Source: JAVJUV01 sp047314965 (GTDB lineage Bacteria; Pseudomonadota; Alphaproteobacteria; Rhodobacterales; Rhodobacteraceae). From it: a stretch of 64,000 nucleotides of DNA. The notes under the pieces are model-generated. The model was not told where the DNA came from and made no database searches. It was given only the letters and a program-made list of their open reading frames with translations. Position 1 is the stretch's first letter, and each line of letters opens with the position of its first letter. Positions 9,527-17,731 of the stretch are shown here, one piece after another. The translations under genes and the position numbers were made by a program. The stretch spans positions 1 through 64,000 of the forward strand of contig NZ_JBLBVK010000040.1 in NCBI RefSeq assembly GCF_047314965.1. The letters are read 5' to 3'.

Positions 9527-9559
9527 GTCCCGGCGCGGATGATACCGCGACTTCGGGAC
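9527..9559 (+). promoter_or_regulatory. Nested stem-loop directly before the sulP start
   Basis: An outer stem GTCCCG (9527-9532) with CGGGAC (9554-9559) encloses an inner stem CGCGG (9534-9538) with CCGCG (9545-9549) and an ATGATA loop. It ends seven bases before the sulP ATG, and the only Shine-Dalgarno-like GGGA lies in its 3' arm. If transcribed it would hide the ribosome-binding site. A TTGACA at 9513-9518 could instead place the transcription start inside the element, in which case it acts as DNA or not at all. Confidence 0.35.
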
Positions 9560-9566
9560 CTTTCGC

Positions 9567-10829
9567 ATGAAGCCGCAAATCCTGACCACCCTGCCAAACT
9601 ACACGGCGCAGGGGTTTTTCTCCGATGTCGTTGCCGGCGTCACCGTCGCAATGGTCGCGATACCCTTGAGCATTGCGATCGCGATTGCATCGGGCGCAGC
9701 GCCGGCCACCGGACTGGTGACCGCCATCGTGGCCGGGTTCCTGATTTCGCTTCTCGGTGGAAGCAGGGTGCAGATCGGCGGACCGACAGGAGCGTTCATC
9801 GTCGTCGTCTACGGCGTCATTGCGGAGCACGGCTTCGATGGCCTGCTGCTTGCCACGCTGATGGCGGGCGGTCTTCTTGTGATTGCCGCATTGCTGCGCG
9901 CAGGCCGGCTTGTGGCCTATATACCCGAGCCGGTGATCAACGGCTTCACGGTTGGAATTGCGATCATCATCGGCACGAGCCAGCTGAAGGATCTGTTCGG
10001 TATCGATAGCCAGACCCTTCCTGCCGATTTCATCGCCAAGATCGAGGTTCTCTGGGCGGCGCGCGCGACTGCTGACTGGTCGAGTCTGGCGCTTGGAGTG
10101 TTCACGATTGCCGCCGCCACGATCCTGCGCCGTGCCTTTCCGCGTTTTCCGGGCCTGATCCTTGCCGTTGCGGCGGCATCGGCGCTGGTCCCGGTTCTCG
10201 GGCTGCACGCGGATACGATCCAGTCCCGCTTTGGCGGTATAAGCGCCGCTCTCCCGGCGCCTTCCCTGCCCGATGCAAGCTTGCCGCGCATCATCGAGCT
10301 TATCCCGTCGGCGCTGGTGATTGCGTTTCTTGCCGCTGTTGAATCCCTCCTTTCGGCGATCGTGGCGGACCGCATGATCGGCGGCCGGCACCGTCCTGAC
10401 GCGGAACTTCTCGCGCAGGGAACGGCCAATATGGCGAGCGCGCTTTTCGGTGGCCTGCCCGCGACCGGCGCCATAGCGCGCACCGCAACCAACGTGCGCG
10501 CCGGAGGACGCACACCCGTTGCCGGGATGGTTCATGCAGTGACGGTTCTGGTCATTGTTCTCGCGGCCGGCCCCCTTGCGGGATACCTGGCGATGCCATC
10601 CCTTGCAGGTCTTCTTGTCCTGACCGCATGGAACATGAGCGAACCGCACAGGTTTCTCGAGAACATGGGTACGCGGGCCTCGGACCGGTTCCTCTTCCTT
10701 CTGACGATGTCTCTGACCGTGCTTGCGGACCTGACGGTCGCCATTGCCGTTGGCGTGGCCGTCGGGCTTGCCCTGAGGACAGAGCGCAAGAACATCCCGC
10801 CCTCCGACTGGACACCTCCCGAGCGCTAG
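9567..10829 (+). CDS. SulP-family inorganic anion transporter lacking a STAS domain
   Basis: This is a SulP/SLC26-type membrane protein; relatives move sulfate, bicarbonate or other anions. The 420 residues begin with the family opening (DVVAGVTVAMVAIPLSIAIAIASG at about 20-43, recognisable as the SulP start) and continue with PTGAFIVVVYG and the EPVINGFTVGIAIIIG region. Ten or more hydrophobic segments are visible. The protein stops at residue 420 with RTERKNIPPSDW, directly after the last helix, so the usual cytoplasmic STAS domain of about 100 residues is missing. No frameshifted STAS coding is seen before scoA. The substrate cannot be told from sequence. Confidence 0.9.
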   Translation: MKPQILTTLPNYTAQGFFSDVVAGVTVAMVAIPLSIAIAIASGAAPATGLVTAIVAGFLISLLGGSRVQIGGPTGAFIVVVYGVIAEHGFDGLLLATLMAGGLLVIAALLRAGRLVAYIPEPVINGFTVGIAIIIGTSQLKDLFGIDSQTLPADFIAKIEVLWAARATADWSSLALGVFTIAAATILRRAFPRFPGLILAVAAASALVPVLGLHADTIQSRFGGISAALPAPSLPDASLPRIIELIPSALVIAFLAAVESLLSAIVADRMIGGRHRPDAELLAQGTANMASALFGGLPATGAIARTATNVRAGGRTPVAGMVHAVTVLVIVLAAGPLAGYLAMPSLAGLLVLTAWNMSEPHRFLENMGTRASDRFLFLLTMSLTVLADLTVAIAVGVAVGLALRTERKNIPPSDWTPPER

Positions 10830-10912
10830 CCCCCCGGTGCCGCGCTGCGGCGATTGACTCTCCCCTGCCGTGAGGTCAGAACCTGCGTCAACACGGCAAG
10901 GGAGACCCTCAT

Positions 10913-11617
10913 ATGAAGAAAGTCTACGCCAATGCTTCCGAGGCGCTGCATGGCCTCCTGCATGACGGGATGCTGATCGCGTCTGGCGGGTTCGGTCTTT
11001 GCGGCATTCCGGAGCTTCTGCTGCAAGCGATCAAGGAGAGCGGCGTCAAGGACCTGACCTTCGCGTCCAACAACGCGGGCGTCGACGATTTCGGGATCGG
11101 CATCCTGCTGCAGACGAAGCAGGTCAAGAAGATGATGTCTTCCTACGTGGGCGAGAATGCCGAGTTCATGCGGCAGTACCTGTCGGGCGAACTGGAGCTG
11201 GAGTTCAATCCGCAGGGGACCCTGGCCGAGCGGATGCGCGCGGCGGGCCACGGCATTCCGGGCTTCTACACCAAGACGGGTGTCGGCACGGTCATCGCCG
11301 AGGGCAAGGAACACAAGGAGTTCAACGGCCAGACCTATATCCTGGAAAAGGGCATCTTCGCCGATCTCTCGATCGTGAAGGCCTGGAAGGCCGACACGAC
11401 AGGCAACGCGATCTTCCGCAAGACCGCGCGCAACTTCAATCCGCCGGCTGCGATGTGCGGCAAGATCTGCGTCATGGAGGTCGAAGAGATCGTCGAGCCC
11501 GGTGAACTGGATCCCGACAACATCCACCTGCCCGGCATCTACGTGCACCGCATCATCCAGGGCGAGCACGAGAAACGGATCGAACAGCGCACCGTGCGCA
11601 AGCGTGAGGAGGCCTGA
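10913..11617 (+). CDS. scoA: 3-oxoacid CoA-transferase subunit A
   Basis: This is the alpha subunit of a class I CoA-transferase, most probably succinyl-CoA:3-ketoacid CoA-transferase, which activates acetoacetate. The 234 residues show the subunit A signature GGFGLCGIPELL at 25-36, with SNNAGVDDFGIG following. AAGGGAGA precedes the start. The gene lies three bases before scoB, forming the heterodimer operon. An atoDA- or pcaIJ-type activity is possible; the match is to the acetoacetate group on overall motif pattern. Confidence 0.93.
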   Translation: MKKVYANASEALHGLLHDGMLIASGGFGLCGIPELLLQAIKESGVKDLTFASNNAGVDDFGIGILLQTKQVKKMMSSYVGENAEFMRQYLSGELELEFNPQGTLAERMRAAGHGIPGFYTKTGVGTVIAEGKEHKEFNGQTYILEKGIFADLSIVKAWKADTTGNAIFRKTARNFNPPAAMCGKICVMEVEEIVEPGELDPDNIHLPGIYVHRIIQGEHEKRIEQRTVRKREEA

Positions 11618-11620
11618 GTC

Positions 11621-12259
11621 ATGGCTGATGAACAGAAGGGCTGGGATCGCAACCAGATGGCGGCGCGCGCCGCGCAGGAGCTTGAAGACGGCATGTACGT
11701 CAACCTCGGGATCGGCATCCCGACGCTGGTAGCCAACTACGTTGGCGACAAGGACATCACGCTGCAATCCGAGAACGGCATGCTGGGCATGGGTCCCTTC
11801 CCCGTCGAGGGCGACGAGGACCCCGACCTGATCAATGCCGGCAAGCAGACGATCACCGAGCTGAAGCGCACCGCCTATTTCGACAGTGCGACGTCCTTCG
11901 GCATGATCCGGGGCGGCAAGATCGCCGCGGCGATCCTGGGCGCGATGGAGGTCTCCGAAAAGGGCGACCTTGCGAACTGGATGATCCCGGGCAAGCTGGT
12001 CAAGGGCATGGGCGGGGCGATGGACCTGGTCGCGGGCGTCGGCCGCGTGATCGTGGTCATGGACCACACCAACAAGCACGGCGAGTCGAAGGTCCTCAAG
12101 GAATGCACGCTGCCCCTGACGGGCAAGGGCGTGGTGGACCTCATCATCACGAACCTCGGCGTGCTGGAAGTGGAGCACAAGGGTCTCCACATCGTCGAAC
12201 TGGCCCCCGGCGTGACCCGCGAAGAGCTCATCGCGGCAACCGAAGCCAACGTTGTCTGA
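11621..12259 (+). CDS. scoB: 3-oxoacid CoA-transferase subunit B
   Basis: The beta subunit carries the catalytic glutamate that forms the enzyme-CoA thioester; here it is E51 in QSENGMLGMG. The 212 residues match the family length, with GIGIPTLVANY at 30-40 and the glycine-rich GGAMDLV segment. It starts three bases after scoA and its last eight bases overlap the next gene. Together the pair should exchange CoA between succinyl-CoA and acetoacetate in ketone-body or polyhydroxybutyrate breakdown. Confidence 0.94.
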   Translation: MADEQKGWDRNQMAARAAQELEDGMYVNLGIGIPTLVANYVGDKDITLQSENGMLGMGPFPVEGDEDPDLINAGKQTITELKRTAYFDSATSFGMIRGGKIAAAILGAMEVSEKGDLANWMIPGKLVKGMGGAMDLVAGVGRVIVVMDHTNKHGESKVLKECTLPLTGKGVVDLIITNLGVLEVEHKGLHIVELAPGVTREELIAATEANVV

Positions 12260-12542
12260 GGACGGCATCCGGCTGGAGATCGAGGGCGGTCGCGGCCGCT
12301 ATGTGATCGAGATGAACGGCGAGGAGGCGGAACTGACCTTTTCCGTTGCCTCGCCCACGCTGCGCATTGCGGATCACACCGGTGTGCCGGACGCCCTGCG
12401 CGGCACCGGCGTCGGGCGTCGCCTGATGGAGCGGATGATCGATGACGCGCGGCATGAGGGGTTCAAGATCTTCCCCCTTTGCCCCTTCGTGAACGCCGAG
12501 CGCAGGAAACATCCCGAGTGGGCCGACGTGTTCAGCGTTTGA
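12252..12542 (+). CDS. Small GNAT-like N-acetyltransferase (YjdJ/NATD1 type)
   Basis: This 96-residue single-domain protein matches the short GNAT branch: the acetyl-CoA loop is GTGVGRRLMERM near residues 50-61, and the end has FPLCPFVNAERRKHPEWADV. The only plausible start is a TTG at 12252, which overlaps scoB by eight bases and implies coupling to the CoA-transferase genes. The substrate is unknown. The link to scoAB may be only transcriptional, although both products use acyl-CoA. Confidence 0.85.
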   Translation: MSEDGIRLEIEGGRGRYVIEMNGEEAELTFSVASPTLRIADHTGVPDALRGTGVGRRLMERMIDDARHEGFKIFPLCPFVNAERRKHPEWADVFSV

Positions 12543-12641
12543 TGGCGACCCAGGGGTATTCCACAGGATCGCCGCAAAGACTGTTCGTTATTTCGAAACA
12601 AATCCTTATTCTTGCCCGATTCTGTCGTTATCCCGTGGGCA

Positions 12642-13664
12642 ATGGCTATGAGTATTTCGCCAAATTCCCCTCGTGATAACAGCGCCGCGACTTCGTCGCG
12701 GCGCTGGCGCGATCTGTTATTGCTTGCCGCACTTTTCCTGCTGGTGGTCATCGGCCTCGGCGGACTGGCGGCGGCGACAGGCTGGGAAGAGACGAAGGCA
12801 GCTCTTGCCAGGGTCACGCCGGGAGAGATCGGAATCCTTCTGTTTCTGAGCCTTGCAAACTACCTGGGACGCAGCCTGCGATGGCACCTGTTCGCCCGTC
12901 GATTGGGGCTGCGGACCAGGCTCGCGCAAAACATCCGGCACTTCCTTGGCGGCTTTGCGATGTCGGTGACACCCGGACGGGTCGGCGAGCTCGTTCGGAT
13001 GCGCTGGATCAGGCGGGAAACCGGATGGTCCTTCGAACGAACGGCGCCTCTTGTGCTGGTCGACCGGGCGGCAGACCTTTCGGCGATGGCGCTTCTTCTG
13101 GCCGCTGCCCTTGCACTGTCCACCACCGGTGTCTCCGGTGGCGTACCGGTCGCCATCCTTGCCCTTGTCGCCGCATTCGCCGCCACACGCCCGGCGCTTC
13201 TGAGATCGATCGGAGACGTCGCGCACCGCATGACGGGACGGCGCATGCCGCGTCTCTTCGCGCGTGTCCGGCGCGCCTCACGCTCGCTCGAAACCTTCAC
13301 GTCCCCCCGAACGGTTGCCGCCGCCACTGCTCTCGGGGCCATCGGATGGTTCGCCGAAGGCTATGCTTTCCACCTCTTGCTTATCTGGATGGGCGCCGAG
13401 GTGGAACTTTGGGTGGCCGTCGGCATCTTCATATTCGCCACGCTTGCGGGCGGGCTTACGGGCGCACCCGGCGGGCTTGGAGGTGCGGAAGCCGCCATGG
13501 TCGCGCTCCTGTCCATTCAGGGCGTGCCTCTTGAAATCGCGGTGCCGGCCACTCTGATCATACGGGTGACCACGCTCTGGTTCGCCATTCTTATCGGGAT
13601 CATCGTGTTCCCGTTCGCCGAACGACAGTCGAAGAAGGCCTGGAATGAGTTGGAAGGAAATTGA
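12642..13664 (+). CDS. UPF0104 / lysylphosphatidylglycerol synthase-type membrane protein
   Basis: This 340-residue multi-pass protein resembles the membrane region of LPG synthases (UPF0104). Family marks are NYLGRSLRWHLFARRLG, GGFAMSVTPGRVGELVR and GGLTGAPGGLGGAEAAM in the second half. Such proteins are linked to flipping or transfer of lipid-linked substrates. I start it at ATG 12642; 12648 is equally possible. Its last 20 bases overlap the next gene, which overlaps the following one by four, so the three form one translationally coupled unit. A role in moving the lipid-linked sugar made by its neighbours is an inference from this context. Confidence 0.85.
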   Translation: MAMSISPNSPRDNSAATSSRRWRDLLLLAALFLLVVIGLGGLAAATGWEETKAALARVTPGEIGILLFLSLANYLGRSLRWHLFARRLGLRTRLAQNIRHFLGGFAMSVTPGRVGELVRMRWIRRETGWSFERTAPLVLVDRAADLSAMALLLAAALALSTTGVSGGVPVAILALVAAFAATRPALLRSIGDVAHRMTGRRMPRLFARVRRASRSLETFTSPRTVAAATALGAIGWFAEGYAFHLLLIWMGAEVELWVAVGIFIFATLAGGLTGAPGGLGGAEAAMVALLSIQGVPLEIAVPATLIIRVTTLWFAILIGIIVFPFAERQSKKAWNELEGN

Positions 13665-14958
13665 GTACTCCGGCTGGGGCCGGGTTCTGAAAGCACGCGG
13701 GCTGGTCGCGCGACCGGAGCGCAGTTCTGCGCTTGCGAGCCTTGTTCAGAGTGCCCCCGCCCCCGCCATCGGCCGCCTGAGAAGCTATGGCGATGCGAGC
13801 CTGAATTCGGGCGGTCGCGCCGTGGACATGACCCGGATGGACCGAGTGCTTTCATTCGAAGAGGCGAGCGGGCTGGTAGAGGTCGAGGCAGGCATGGAGA
13901 TCGGGCGGCTCCTGAAACTGTTCGCGCCGAAGGGCTGGCTGCCGCCGGTGATGCCGGGTACCGGATTCGCCACGGTCGGCGGCGCTATCGCTATGGATGT
14001 GCATGGCAAGAATCACCATGGGATCGGGTCGTTCGGGTGCCATGTGGAGGCGATCACGCTGATGACGCCGGGCGGTCCCAAGCGGATCACACCGACCCGG
14101 AACAAGGACTTGTTCCGCGCGACCGTTGGCGGGTTGGGCCAGACCGGGCCAATCCTGTCGGCCGCGATCCGTCTGCTGAAAGCCAAGGGCGACGTCATGG
14201 TCGTGACCGAGAGACGTGTAGACGGATGGGACGAATTCCTGTCGCTGCTCGACACGTCGGACGCGACCTATACGGTGGGCTGGATCGACGCGACCGCGCG
14301 GGGAGCGGCGCTTGGGCGCGGCATCCTGGAAGAGGCGGAAACCGGCGGAGGCCTGATCCCGCCCGCGAAACGGGGCAAGCGCATTCCCTTCGACGCACCC
14401 GGTTTCACACTGTCGCCACCCGTCGTGCGGACGTTCAATGCGGCCTATTGGCGGCGCGTGCCCGATCGTGGGCGCACGGTCGTGAAGCCGATCGACGACT
14501 TCTTCTTCCCGCTGGACAAGATACGCGACTGGAACCGGCTCTATGGCAAGGATGGTTTCCACCAGTTCCAGTGCGTCGTACCCGTCGCGCAGGCCGACAG
14601 GCTTCGTGGCATGCTGGAGAGGATCGCGGGCTCCGGCCTTGCGTCGCCCCTGGCGGTTCTCAAGCGGATGGGTCCCGGACGTGCGGGCTATATGTCTTTC
14701 CCCATGGAAGGCTACACGCTGGCCGTCGATTTTCCGAACCGTCCGGCCGCCGAACGCCTGATACGCGAGTTGGAGGCCGAAACGGCCGAGGCGCAGGGCC
14801 GGATCTATCTTGCCAAGGACTCGTTGTCGGGGCCTGAAACCATCGCGGCCATGTATCCTGAACACGCGGACTGGATGAAAGCCGTGAAAAAAGCCGATCC
14901 CGACGGGGCCTATGTCACCGACCTCGTCCGTCGCCTGAAACTGAGGGACGCCAGATGA
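13645..14958 (+). CDS. FAD-dependent oxidase resembling DprE1
   Basis: This 437-residue protein has the FAD-binding fold of the vanillyl-alcohol oxidase group: GRLRSYGDAS at 43-52, the PGTGFATVGGAIAMDVHG stretch (103-120) and KNHHGIGSFGCHVE (122-135). These match decaprenylphosphoryl-beta-D-ribose oxidase (DprE1), which oxidises the ribose C2 hydroxyl of a polyprenyl-phosphate sugar. It overlaps the upstream membrane gene by 20 bases and the downstream reductase by four. The pairing with a DprE2-like reductase strongly supports an epimerase system. The phosphoribosyl-polyprenyl synthase (UbiA type) that would make the substrate is not in the window. Confidence 0.85.
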   Translation: MSWKEIEYSGWGRVLKARGLVARPERSSALASLVQSAPAPAIGRLRSYGDASLNSGGRAVDMTRMDRVLSFEEASGLVEVEAGMEIGRLLKLFAPKGWLPPVMPGTGFATVGGAIAMDVHGKNHHGIGSFGCHVEAITLMTPGGPKRITPTRNKDLFRATVGGLGQTGPILSAAIRLLKAKGDVMVVTERRVDGWDEFLSLLDTSDATYTVGWIDATARGAALGRGILEEAETGGGLIPPAKRGKRIPFDAPGFTLSPPVVRTFNAAYWRRVPDRGRTVVKPIDDFFFPLDKIRDWNRLYGKDGFHQFQCVVPVAQADRLRGMLERIAGSGLASPLAVLKRMGPGRAGYMSFPMEGYTLAVDFPNRPAAERLIRELEAETAEAQGRIYLAKDSLSGPETIAAMYPEHADWMKAVKKADPDGAYVTDLVRRLKLRDAR

Positions 14959-15692
14959 AGACAACCTGGATCATTCTCGGGGGCACATCGACGATGGCAC
15001 GGGCCTTTGCGCGCAAGGCCGCCGAGCGCGGAGAAGGCGTCATTCTTGCCGGCCGCGAAATGGACGACCTGAAGGCAACGGCCACCGATTGCGGTCTTCG
15101 CGGCGCTCCGCATGCTGAAGCGGCCGCGTTCGATGCGCGCGACGCGGACACCTTCTCCAAGCTGATTTCGCGCGCGAAGAGCCTGGAAGGATCGATCAGC
15201 GTGGCCGTCTTCGTGGGGTCGATGCCACCGCAGGAAGCGATCGACGCAGACCCGTCACTTATCGATGGGGTGGTCATGGACAACTTCACCGGTCCCGCAC
15301 GGTTCCTGACCGCGATCGCGCCGGTTCTGGAAGACCAGGGCGGCGGAACGGTTGTCGGGGTCGGCTCGGTTGCCGGCGACCGCGGACGGCTGGGCAATTA
15401 TGTCTACGGCGCCGCGAAGGCAGGCTTTCACACCTATCTATCGGGTCTGAGAAATCGTCTTGGCCGCTCGGGCGTGCATGTGGTGACCGTCAAGCCGGGA
15501 ACGGTGGACACGGCTATGACGTGGGGGCTGGACAAACTGCCGTTCCTCGCACAGCCCGAAAAGATCGTCTCGGATATCTTCCGCGCCGTCGACAAGAAGA
15601 AGAACGTGATCTACACGCCGCTGATCTGGTGGCCCGTGATGACGGTGATCCGGCTTATCCCCGAACCGATCTTCAAGAAGATGCAGATCTGA
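14955..15692 (+). CDS. Short-chain dehydrogenase resembling DprE2
   Basis: This is a 245-residue SDR with the nucleotide-binding GGTSTMARAFA (9-19), catalytic S138 and Y151/K155 in YVYGAAKAG, and the PGTVDTAMTWG motif after the active site. The GGTSTMA variant and the hydrophobic C terminus (WWPVMTVIRLIPEPIFKKMQI region) resemble DprE2, which reduces the 2-keto intermediate made by DprE1 to an arabinose. The ATG overlaps the oxidase stop (ATGA). As partner of the preceding gene it should complete a two-step epimerisation of a polyprenyl-phosphate pentose; the sugar itself is not proven by sequence. Confidence 0.85.
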   Translation: MKTTWIILGGTSTMARAFARKAAERGEGVILAGREMDDLKATATDCGLRGAPHAEAAAFDARDADTFSKLISRAKSLEGSISVAVFVGSMPPQEAIDADPSLIDGVVMDNFTGPARFLTAIAPVLEDQGGGTVVGVGSVAGDRGRLGNYVYGAAKAGFHTYLSGLRNRLGRSGVHVVTVKPGTVDTAMTWGLDKLPFLAQPEKIVSDIFRAVDKKKNVIYTPLIWWPVMTVIRLIPEPIFKKMQI

Positions 15693-15704
15693 ACAGGGTC
15701 TGGC

Positions 15705-16598
15705 TCAGCCACCCGAGGCGATGCGCGAGCCGACGAAAACACAGCCGTCGGTGATGAGTTCCGGCGGCGTCAGGCAGAGGCCGCGCGCGACGTTCCAGGC
15801 CGCCAGGACCTTGGGAACATAGGCGCGGGTTTCGGCGAAGGGCGGAACGCCCTGATGCTTCGCAACCGCGCCCTCGCCGGCGTTGTAGCCCGCAAGCGCG
15901 AGTACGGGATCGCGATTGAACTCTTTCAGGAGCCAGTCGAGATAGGTCACGCCGCCCCTGATATTCTGCGAGGGATTGCGTATCTCGTTGACGCCAAACC
16001 GCCGCGCGGTCGCCGGCATGAGCTGCATCAGGCCCTGCGCACCGGCGTGGCTGACAGCCTCGACGCGTCCCGCGCTTTCGACGGCAATAACGGCCAGAAC
16101 CAGAGCGGGCGACACCTCGGTCCCGATCGTGGATGATAGGATATCGACACCGTGGGCATCGGCGATGCGCTGCAACGTCTGCAGGCGCGGGGTCCCGATG
16201 CGGCTTGCACCCTGCTGGACAGCCAGAATCGCATCGCGGAAACGCGATGCCGGGTCCATGCCGACGGCCGGAGAGACCGCATCCCAGTACCAATCGAAAT
16301 CGGTGGGCGTATCGGGAACAAGCCCCGGCGGCAGCTGCAAGGCCGCTTCGGGACGCGGATCCCCGGGACGGCGCGGATCACTGCCGGGTGTCAGGCGGTA
16401 AATTTCGGCATCGGGATCGATCTGGACGGTGATGCGCTTGGATGCTCCTGACGTCGGCACGCCCACGCGTTTGAACGTGAAATCACCGCCGACCTTTATG
16501 GTCTTGGGGCCGTCACTGTCCTGCGCCCATGCCTGAGAACCGGCGCCAACGCTGGCCGCTAGCGCAAGAGCACAGGCAATTCCAGACATCTTAGACAT
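15705..16598 (-). CDS. Lytic transglycosylase (SLT domain)
   Basis: This secreted peptidoglycan lytic transglycosylase has 297 residues: a signal peptide (1-26, ending QAWAQ), a low-complexity middle (about 30-115) and a C-terminal SLT domain (about 140-285). The catalytic glutamate is E174 in AVIAVESAG, followed by GLMQLMPATA at 189-198 and the LALAGYNAGEGAV motif. It is convergent with the SDR gene (12 bases apart) and divergent from the Flp pilin genes. Local cell-wall opening for pilus assembly is a reasonable but unproven role; the gene has its own promoter side. Confidence 0.93.
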   Translation of the reverse strand: MSKMSGIACALALAASVGAGSQAWAQDSDGPKTIKVGGDFTFKRVGVPTSGASKRITVQIDPDAEIYRLTPGSDPRRPGDPRPEAALQLPPGLVPDTPTDFDWYWDAVSPAVGMDPASRFRDAILAVQQGASRIGTPRLQTLQRIADAHGVDILSSTIGTEVSPALVLAVIAVESAGRVEAVSHAGAQGLMQLMPATARRFGVNEIRNPSQNIRGGVTYLDWLLKEFNRDPVLALAGYNAGEGAVAKHQGVPPFAETRAYVPKVLAAWNVARGLCLTPPELITDGCVFVGSRIASGG

Positions 16599-16951
16599 TA
16601 AGGATTATCCGTTATTAACGAAATCGGCACGAATCTCGCAAAGTTTGTACGCGAGGACCAGTCACAATGAGGCATATTGTTTACTTCGGTGGCAAAGTGA
16701 TGCGCGGGATGCTGCCTTTGTATCGGTCAAAAAACTCGGAAATTATCCATTTTTATTTTTTTTCAAACAGTTAGACAGAAAACCCGGATTTCACCGAAGA
16801 GCTAAAAAATTGTACGAGGGATGCCCAACTCTCGCCCAAATTTCACGTGCATATGTCCATACGCCAAGACGGCAAAGGACGCGGCCCTGTAAGGTCTCCC
16901 GCTCAGTCGTCAAGGTAGACTGAAACTGAGCGTGCTTGAATGGAGGGACAC
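16599..16951. other. AT-rich intergenic region before the first flp gene
   Basis: These 353 bases between the divergent transglycosylase and flp genes are clearly richer in A and T than their surroundings, with T-runs near 16755. I see no credible gene. A 7-bp inverted repeat (GCTCAGT at 16901-16907, ACTGAGC at 16925-16931) sits in the probable flp1 leader, and AGGGA precedes the flp1 ATG. The region should hold two divergent promoters. Confidence 0.6.
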
Positions 16952-17143
16952 ATGAAACTGTTCAACGCTTTCCTTAAAGACGAATCCGGTGCGGTTACCG
17001 TCGACTGGGTTGTTCTGACCGCTGCCATCGTTGGCCTCGGCATCGCTGTTCTGACCTCGGTCGGTGGCGGTACCACGACCCTGGCCGACAACATCTCGTC
17101 GCACATGGCCACGCGCAGCGTGACCACGTCGTACGGCGGCTAA
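16952..17143 (+). CDS. flp1: Flp-type pilin, copy 1
   Basis: This 63-residue major pilin has a short positively charged leader (MKLFNAFLKDESG), a prepilin peptidase site after that G, and one hydrophobic helix. Mature residues +5/+6 are D-W (AVTVDW) instead of the classical E-Y of Flp pilins. It is nearly identical to copy 2, which starts 26 bases after this gene's stop. I start at ATG 16952, which follows GGAGGGACAC. The product would be cleaved by the TadV peptidase at 27315 and polymerised by the Tad machinery. Confidence 0.93.
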   Translation: MKLFNAFLKDESGAVTVDWVVLTAAIVGLGIAVLTSVGGGTTTLADNISSHMATRSVTTSYGG

Positions 17144-17168
17144 CCCTAATCCGAACTGGAGAACTGAA

Positions 17169-17360
17169 ATGAAGCTGTTCAATACTTTCCTGAAGGACGA
17201 ATCTGGTGCCGTTACGGTTGACTGGGTTGTTCTGACCGCTGCCATCGTTGGCCTCGGCATCGCTGTTCTGACCTCGGTCGGTGGCGGTACCACGACCCTT
17301 GCCGACAACATCTCGTCGCACATGGCGACCCGCAGCGTGACGACCGCCTACGGCGGCTGA
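17169..17360 (+). CDS. flp2: Flp-type pilin, copy 2
   Basis: This is a second 63-residue pilin that differs from copy 1 at only a few positions (N/T near residue 6 and S/A close to the end). Bases 17220-17299 are identical to 17003-17082 in copy 1 over 80 positions, while the flanking parts differ at silent sites, which suggests gene conversion. The same DESG-AVTVDW processing region is present. A strong terminator follows at 17385-17415, so flp1-flp2 can be transcribed as a short abundant message. Confidence 0.93.
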   Translation: MKLFNTFLKDESGAVTVDWVVLTAAIVGLGIAVLTSVGGGTTTLADNISSHMATRSVTTAYGG

Positions 17361-17384
17361 TCTTGCAGCGAGCGATGGAATTCG

Positions 17385-17415
17385 AGGGGCTGCGCGTACC
17401 GCGTGGCCCCTTTTT
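17385..17415 (+). terminator. Intrinsic terminator after flp2
   Basis: A ten-pair stem, including two G-U pairs, forms between GGGGCTGCG (from 17386) and CGTGGCCCC (to 17410) around a GTACC loop and is followed directly by five T. It should end most transcripts after the two major pilins and reduce read-through into flp3-cpaB. Confidence 0.8.
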
Positions 17416-17542
17416 CAAACCGAACGACGTTTTAATCAGTATCTCCATCAACCAGTAGCCATTGCCGCAAGGCAACAAAGCGTTGTTCGTGTTCTTGTCA
17501 GAGTGCACCACGACCAGCCAATAGAAACACCTGGAGCGAGAG

Positions 17543-17731
17543 ATGCCTAGATTTTTGAATTTTTTCATTGCCGACGAGAGCGGCGCAGTAACCGTTGACT
17601 GGGTTGTTCTGACAGGAGCGATCGTGGGCCTGGGCTTTACAGTGATCGTCAGCATTGCGGGCGGCATTCTGGACCATTCCACCGGTCTGGGTGCGCACCT
17701 GGATTCTCGCAGCGTCACGACGACCTACTGA
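17543..17731 (+). CDS. flp3: Flp-type pilin, divergent copy 3
   Basis: This 62-residue pilin shares the processing region and start of the helix with copies 1 and 2 (ADESG then AVTVDWVVLT) but diverges afterwards (GFTVIVSIAGGILDHSTGL). It also has D-W at mature +5/+6. GGAGCGAGAG precedes the ATG. It lies between two terminators together with cpaB, so it may be expressed at a different level and act as a minor or alternative pilin. The 127 bases upstream contain only a small TTGCC/GGCAA hairpin at 17462-17475. Confidence 0.9.
   Translation: MPRFLNFFIADESGAVTVDWVVLTGAIVGLGFTVIVSIAGGILDHSTGLGAHLDSRSVTTTY

Noticed and set aside
16645..16923. A 92-codon frame before flp1
   Set aside because: It has no ribosome-binding site, its base use is that of the AT-rich promoter region, and it has no family similarity.
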